This document shows, in pieces, positions 58,111-64,000 of a stretch of 64,000 bases of DNA. Made by a program: the position numbers and the translations under genes. Source of the DNA: Linnemannia schmuckeri. Taxonomy: Eukaryota > Mortierellomycota > Mortierellomycetes > Mortierellales > Mortierellaceae. The DNA is taken from the NCBI GenBank assembly GCA_029449235.1, contig JANATG010000002.1, forward strand, positions 372,001 to 436,000. Reading direction: 5' to 3'. Below the pieces are notes generated by a model. It made no database searches. It was given only the letters and a program-made list of their open reading frames with translations, and was not told where the DNA came from. The number at the start of each line of letters is the position of its first letter. Position 1 is the stretch's first letter.

Positions 58111-58397
58111 TAATGCTTCATTATCACCCAGAACAGAAAACAAAAAAAAATAAAAAAAAAAAAAAAGGTGTGTGTGTGACTGTGAAAAATCAAGAATTAA
58201 TCAAGCGAATTGTTCCATTAAAACGGCGCGAGATATGGCCCACATACGTTCACCTTCGGCCCTCTCTTATTGACAGACCCTCCTTTATTGACTATTAACA
58301 CTATCACCAATACCACCACTACCACCACTTTTGTGCAACTTCTAGAAAGCTACCAAGTGATGACAAGGCCTCGTTGCTCGTAAGCCATATAACAACC
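58111..58397. other. Spacer between Crypton and prim-pol relic
   Basis: A-rich (A run near 58150-58167) then CA-rich sequence with (CCACTA)n-like repeats near 58305-58330. No gene is seen. Confidence 0.5.
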
Positions 58398-60020
58398 ATG
58401 CAGCAACTTAACATGGAAGTCTGCGCGAAGACACTTACAGAGCTGGGCTATGTGCCCATCGGCATCCGTCTGCAGTGGATGCAACAGACCAGCAGGAAGA
58501 AGATCGACTTCAAGCCGCTGTGGCAGCGAGCATCACTGGGGACGTACAGAAACCTCTTCTCTCCCGACGACAATGGGACCGTGCTTGTGACTGGAGGAGC
58601 CAGCAACCTGATCGTCATCGACTGCGATGTGCTCAAGGACCCCGAGCGAGACAGTGGAGTTCAGGACGGGCTAGTGCTCTTCCAGGAGCTTGTTAAGCAG
58701 CATGGAATACCTGAGGACACGCCAGTGCAGCGCACAGCAAGCGGTGTTTTCACTACGTCTTTACCTTCTCGAAGTCTCTGGAACAGGGACTTCAGAAGGC
58801 TGGTAACAGCACCAAGCTGAAGATCAACGGCACACCAAGCAGCATCGACACACGCGCAGACGGAGGCTGCATCATCATCGCATCCAGTCAAGTCGATGGG
58901 AGACGTCTTCCTGCAGCCACTGCTCTCCACAGATCCGCCGCCAGCAATGCCGGAGTAGTACATCGATCTACTCAACCAGAGTAACAGCAACAGCAGCAGC
59001 CACTCTGCATCCGCACTTGCGTCCAACAAGGACAGTCTCACTCTCACTAGGCTGTGCTCCTAGATGTCGACTTTGAATTTTGAGTCAGCTGCAGAGCAAC
59101 AGCTCTCTGTGTTTTTCAACGATGTTAAGTCCGTCATCAAGAAAACACTAAGGACTGAGATCGCCAGGACTTGGGCGCATGCCAACCTCAATGGCTTTGA
59201 CTTCAAGCCACTCAGCATTATGGAGTGTGCTTTGTGTGGCACTATGTATAAGTCCAACAACTACCTGGTGCGCCAGATCATCGAGGACTGCTTCTTCATG
59301 GGCAACTACTCAATCCAGTTGCAAGTCCGGCGCATTCAACTGGAACAAACATGAGAGCCTGCGCGGCGTGCTAAAGACGCCGCTTGGGGACAAGCCGTAT
59401 GCTCAGATGCTCAACACATCCTTCAGCAGCCGTGGCTTCCTCCTGGTCGGTGCATACAACCCCAAGACAAGCAGACGCGGCTCATGGTGTTCGACGGTCA
59501 TGTTTGGCGGGAACCTAGCACCGCACGGGTGCTCAACGACATCTCGGACACGTGTGACACGATCTTGGAGTGCTTGTTGCGACACATCCGACCACACCGC
59601 AATGCTAAAACCAAGAAGAGAGCTGTCTATACTTCCCTGTTAATTAAAGATCTCTCTCTTTGTCTCGCTATTTATTTCCCTTGTGCTTCTTTTGATATTG
59701 AATACCATCCCCCGACCCTCACTGCTCTCCCGGTATTTATTCTCCAGTTAGTAAATTGCCCGCCTTCCCGAATTCCAAATTTGACCCGTGTATTTGTTAA
59801 TACATAAAATAGGCCTAATTTGCGTGCAAATGACTTGGTCTGCTGACATCAAGGAGTGTTGGGTGTTGATATCAGGGCCACTCACTTCAAGATCACTCAC
59901 GGACTGCGGCCCTTGGTCCTCTCGCAATATGACAAGAATAAGAAGGCAAAGGCCATGGCGCTGGCATTTGATGTTTCCAGCAGTAAGATCTCTGAGGTGT
60001 TAGAGAAATTCAAGGCATGA
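58398..60020 (+). pseudogene. Archaeo-eukaryotic primase-polymerase (prim-pol) type replication protein, decayed
   Basis: The first frame (58398-58760) starts MQQLNMEVCAKTLTELGYVP and contains NLIVIDCDVLK, the paired catalytic acids of the AEP/prim-pol fold, followed by GLVLFQELVKQHG and TPVQRTASG. A frame change near 58750 leads to FHYVFTFSKSL (the His motif), then TKLKINGTPSSIDTRADGG and CIIIASSQVDG (third motif, normally IIAPPS). Further blocks in other frames: ECALCGTMYKSNNYLVRQII, a Cys/His zinc-binding-like segment (59230-59290); a KPYAQMLNTSF-type block; VFDGHVWREPSTARVLNDI (59480-59530); and a C-terminal KNKKAKAMALAFDVSSSKI ending at 60020. There are at least four frame breaks and a stop near 58958. 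Prim-pols of this kind replicate plasmids, large DNA viruses and some mobile elements. A helicase domain was not found. Confidence 0.65.
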
Positions 60021-60701
60021 GTGAAGATATAAAGCCGTAACCTTTTAACGTTGTAACTTTCTTAACTTTTTTTTTTTATAGTATCTTGTCACGGCGTTCG
60101 AGGAAAACGAAACCAAAGCGCTAGTCCTTGCCGAGCAAATACTTCTTGAAGAGCCCCCCCCCCCCCCCAAAAAAAAAAGAAAGTGTACACTTCAGTACAT
60201 GCAAACCGTGGTCGTAGGCTTAGAGCGAACATTGCTTGAAGTCAAAGGTTTTAATGCCGTGGCTGTCGGCCGTACATGTCAATGAATAAAGGGTTCTAAG
60301 TCAAACGAATCAAATGAGCCTTTGAGACGCCAAACGAATTGTCGCAGTTTCACTTGAAACTATTTCCATATTTAGAAACAACCGAAGCCTTCGAATTCTA
60401 TGACTGCTTATTTCTTCTTCCCTTTCCAGCCAATTGATGAATTCTCGCGCACATTGTCCTGTTTCCATGCGCCCATTGTCGCCCAGCCCTGAGAAGAAGA
60501 AAAAAGTGTTCCCAGGCACAGCCACTCTTCAGAGGGTTGAAGAAAAAAACAAGGCGCACATGGCCGAGACTTTCGCCATTTTTCATTCTTTTCCCTTTTT
60601 CTTTTCCTTTTGCAATCTTTGCCTTCTCCTCCTCTTTTCACTCTCGTCACTCTCATTCATACTCACCGCCTTCAACACAGACTCACATACATCTACAAAC
60701 A
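60021..60701. other. Spacer with a C16-A10 run; no gene seen
   Basis: Contains 16 consecutive C followed by 10 A at about 60153-60178. From 60560 to 60700 the sequence is CT-rich and probably the promoter of the second F-box gene. Confidence 0.5.
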
Positions 60702-62814
60702 ATGAACGTATTCTCAAAGTTGTCCTTAGAGTTCCTTCAGCACATCCTCCAGATCATCGCCAACAGGGACAACATAAAGTCTTTCACAGCACTCCTCTCG
60801 ACCAACAAGTATCTGTTCACAACTACGCTTTCTTACCTATACAGCGACGTCTTCAACGGGGTACGAAGATGAATTTGCCCGAGGAGCAGAAATAACTCAG
60901 CGTCAACTTTTACTCGTCTATTACTCAAACGTGCACCAGTCCATGACCTCCTAAAGTTCGTCTCTCTTTCGTTGGACTCGATACTACAAAGACCGATACC
61001 AAAATCGACAGCCCCGGCTCACTCCTCAATGATACCTGCATCTGCCACCTGCACATCGACATGATAAACATCGACGCAAACTTACGTTTCCTTTCAGAGC
61101 CACTACTTCAATTCTCGTCATACGACCAGATCATTGACTATTTTTCCTTTCAACTCTATCTTGGAGAAAACACCCGCCCCGGAATACACAAGACGATCCT
61201 CTACTACGTGGTTTGCTGGTCGGTTGCCAGTCCTATCCTCGAACAACTCGAATCCCTAACGATGCCACTTATCTACGCGTGCCGTTACCTCGACAACATC
61301 CGCCGACTCGAAAAACTTGCTCGTGTCCGCTTCAACATCGACAACACATTCGTGTAACTCTCCGACACCGATAGCACCGCCTCCCAACTGGTAGGAGTGC
61401 ATACCAACGATGCAGTCTAAGGGATGGTCGCGTTTTCAAAAAGCGTCGATGGCTGTTCAAGGACCGACTCAAAATTGTCTATATTAAGGATGTCGGTAAA
61501 TGTCGATGGAGCAGTGAGTTGTGTCCCAGAGATATCCGAATGGAAATTGCATGGGCCGCACCGCCACTTTCTCGACCGCGGTATCTTACTACAGTCAACT
61601 TGAATCACTTTGCGGCTCACCTACTTTCGACGGAGCCTACGTATGTACGAGATATTCAGAATTATTAGCCTTTGGGAATGGTTTGATGGCCCTCTCGATA
61701 TTCAGGGGCTGCTGCGGCGCTGTCGTTCTCTTCAGGCGCTGGTTATTACGCCACTTGGTCGTGAGGTGTTCAAGTGGGCGGTTCAGGAAAGGAGGTTACA
61801 GGAGGAAGAGAATCAGCACTCTTCACACCAGCTTGAAGCGGCACTACGACCGCTGGCCGCAGTGATGATCGAAAATTGTGACACTGTCGAAGAAATCAAT
61901 GACAGTGCATATGCTTTCAGCCAAACCTTACAACTCTCCTCCATCCAATGTACAAAGCTAATCACCCTCCCACCAACATCCTCGCCCGAAGTGCGAGGAT
62001 GGGTCGAATTACCCCTCCTGACAGATATTAACTTTTCAGGATATTGGTATCAATTTTTTATGGCCCCAAACTTCCTCATCCATTGCCCCAACATCGAGAG
62101 CCTCCAAATCATCGACAATACTTCATATTATTTGTTACAGAATATTGTGCCTTCCTGTTGACTAAGTTTGGAGTACTTGCATTTGAATGGGTGGGCTGCT
62201 TTGATCCATCCAGACACGTTACAATCGGCACACCGCCTGCGGACTATAACTCTTGACGCATTCGCAGTGACATTTTATGATGTATTTATCCCGTCTATCG
62301 AGGATCTAGACCTATACTACAGCAACTATGGAATCGTACATTTGGACGAACGACGAAGAGAGGAAGAATTGGAGTCGGCGGCCGACGAGGAAGAGGCCGT
62401 TGAAGTAGCGCCATATCGACCGCTGTAGACATGGGACTGGTACTTGCCTATTCTGGAGACCCTGGCGTTGACGTTTGAGTTTGCGTACCGCTTCGAGTTC
62501 AGGGTGTTGGTGGGGTGTCCGTCTTTGAGTGTGTTAGATCTGGATATGAGGTCGAGAGATGAGCAACATATCCGAGCCATCACCCAGGCTGACTTTTTCA
62601 CGCAGCTTTCACGCAGCCTGGCATCAACATTGATGATGAAGAAGGCAACAATAGCCACTTCTCAGAGGCAGCAGCATCAAGTTTCAAGAGAATTGTGGCA
62701 AATTCGGTACAGACACTCCGATTAGCAGGCTCATGGCACATCGCCGATGCCCTCCTCCTCCCCTTCCTCACAGGAACATTTCCAAACCTCACAAAATGGA
62801 TCGAACAATCCTAA
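60702..62814 (+). pseudogene. F-box protein gene, copy 2 (heavily disrupted)
   Basis: A paralogue of the copy at 51261-53662, in the same order. It starts MNVFSKLSLEFLQHILQIIA with an F-box cut off by a stop after about 56 residues. Then come SVASPILEQLESLTMPL (about 61230), the block REVFKWAVQERRLQEEE (61750, matching GAFAWAVQEKKRL in copy 1), YAFSQTLQLSS (matching FAFSQTLKRLS), GWVELPLLTDINFSG, and FEFRVLVGCPSLSVLDLDM. The last block is SWHIADALLLPFLTGTFPNLTKWIEQS, ending at 62814. Stops at about 60870, 61356, 62159 and 62426 and several frame changes separate the blocks. The frame between 61610 and 62425 is long and nearly clean, so decay is moderate. Confidence 0.78.
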
Positions 62815-63782
62815 AAAGATATTGCGCATTCCACATAAAATATTTTATTTCGGCCGCTAAACCCCGATTAGCCACCTATTCACGACTACGCTTTTGTTCT
62901 AAACTCATGCAAACCCGCTCACAACCGGATTAGTGGTTAATTTTTTTACTCATTTTGGTTGAAAGGCATAATACATCCTCCCAGGACTAATCAGGCTATT
63001 CGAATCGGAGGGCATATCTAGATATTTGTACATGTCGAGTTGCTCGAACCGTCGCATGAGGAGATGGTCGAAGTTGGGTTGTGTACGGCCAAGTCGAGGA
63101 AAATGTGGAAAAAAAGAGACGTGGCGGCGGTGGTGGAGGAGGGATGCTGCACACGGATGTATTTATTGAGGAGATTAAGTATGAAGTTTTGAGAATTGTT
63201 GATCTTGGGCGAAAGATTGAGGATGACAGAGAAGAGAGCGAGGATTATGATTTTAGTGATGAGTGTTTAAAATAGGATTTTAATGATAATGAGAGTTTGA
63301 ATATTCGATTTGAATATGCAAATTTTAGTACGAGGCACAGATGAAATCCGACTCATTGAACGTTCGGGACAAACGAACACACTAACGACTGCTACACACA
63401 AGCAAAGGGCATCTCACTAGTCAGCGGCCATGTTTTAATTAAAAGAAAGCAATATTCCCACCTCCCTTCCCTTCACAATTCCACCCTCCACCTAAAAACA
63501 TGACATCCTTCTCAGTAGTTACTAGGAAAACGATTGGCTACTCTTGATCATCTTTTCCAATTTTTTGTCCTATCCATTTGAGCCTTCCTGTATTCATATC
63601 GCGACTGGAAAGTGGCGATGACTGCGCCTCAACCACGCGTCATTTCCTCATCAGTGGTGACCAGTGATCAACAGATAAGAACAAACAGAAAAAGCAAATC
63701 TCGTAGGGGAGTAGACGCATCTCGGGACGAAATGTGGTGGTAGTCCCGTTTACTAGACTTGATCCAAATTGCATGTACTTTG

Positions 63783-63813
<31 letters not shown>

Positions 63814-63827
63814 GGGCAAATACATTA
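62815..63827. other. Intergenic, no gene recognised
   Basis: Includes an open frame at 63081-63275 with a Gly-rich then acidic sequence (DREESEDYDFSDE) that I do not recognise and cannot support. Two T/A homopolymers occur, one of about 28 A at 63783-63810. Confidence 0.4.
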
Positions 63828-64000
63828 TTAATAAGAAGCAAAGAGATCTGCCATTCGATGTATGAACGACTCATCCAAAGACTTTTTGATAGCCGAGGGT
63901 CCTGGCTGGGTCAAGTAATCAAAACTGAATAGTCCCAGGTCTTCGGTACCTGAATGGAGCTGATGCTGTTGTGTTGGGGGTTTCAGTTGTCAGCAAACAT
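63828..64000 (-). CDS. Last exon of a gene running off the right edge, unknown product
   Basis: On the minus strand a frame ending at TAA 63828-63830 reads GTEDLGLFSFDYLTQPGPSA and then KKSLDESFIHRMADLFASY, a natural-looking protein C-terminus. Going upstream it reaches a TGA within the window (about 63985), so an intron acceptor must lie between, most likely CAACACAACAG at about 63969 or CATTCAG at about 63952. The rest of the gene lies to the right. I recognise no family. Confidence 0.4.

Noticed and set aside
1..64000. CRISPR arrays
   Set aside because: The tandem repeats seen have no unique spacers of even length; the genome is eukaryotic.

Overview
The window is nuclear DNA of a filamentous fungus. 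The genes have spliceosomal introns of about 60 to 1,000 bp with strong GTAAGT-type donors, separated by CT/T-rich intergenic DNA full of homopolymers. The gene set (PHO84-like and NIPA-like transporters, GDT1, REV1, a STIMATE-family membrane protein, a NACHT-WD40 relic, a DUF4238 protein, secreted proteins) fits an early-diverging fungus of the Mucoromycota/Mortierellomycota type. That placement is an inference from gene content; no rRNA or marker gene is present to prove it. Nine multi-exon or otherwise well supported host genes were resolved to exon level by checking splice phase and protein continuity.

Layout. 1-1.2 kb: left-edge DUF4238 gene (minus) with a frame-ambiguous repeat tract. 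2.1-2.7 kb: decayed Tc1/mariner transposase. 4.8-6.2 kb: intronless SpoIIIAA/Ycf45-like ATPase, unexpected in a fungus. 7.8-10.0 kb: GDT1 (minus). 12.6-15.9 kb: NIPA-type Mg2+ transporter (plus). 16.5-18.9 kb: PHO84-type phosphate transporter (minus). 22.2-24.0 kb: NACHT-WD40 STAND NTPase pseudogene. 24.3-24.8 kb and 26.3-27.4 kb: membrane protein and secreted glycoprotein. 27.4-31.2 kb: gene desert with decayed coding-like sequence. 31.2-33.8 kb: mitochondrial O-methyltransferase and a four-helix membrane protein. 34.0-39.1 kb: REV1 in ten exons, including 27- and 21-nt microexons and two GC-AG introns. 40.0-41.6 kb: STIMATE-family protein, head-to-head with REV1.

The right third is accessory. 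42.4-49.1 kb holds three tandem retrotransposon-Gag-like genes, each with a conserved private N-terminal motif and a CCHC zinc knuckle but no pol or LTR. One is intact, one has a single -1 frame break before the knuckle, and one is heavily decayed. A small secreted cysteine protein follows. From 51.3 to 62.8 kb two related F-box pseudogenes flank a 7-kb mobile block. This block contains a decayed Fanzor1 (eukaryotic TnpB relative, RNA-guided nuclease family) C-terminus, an apparently intact Crypton-type tyrosine recombinase with a GCR1-like DNA-binding domain, and a decayed archaeo-eukaryotic primase-polymerase (prim-pol) gene. The Fanzor, Crypton and prim-pol cluster is the most interesting part of the window, followed by the tandem Gag-like genes and the SpoIIIAA/Ycf45-like ATPase.
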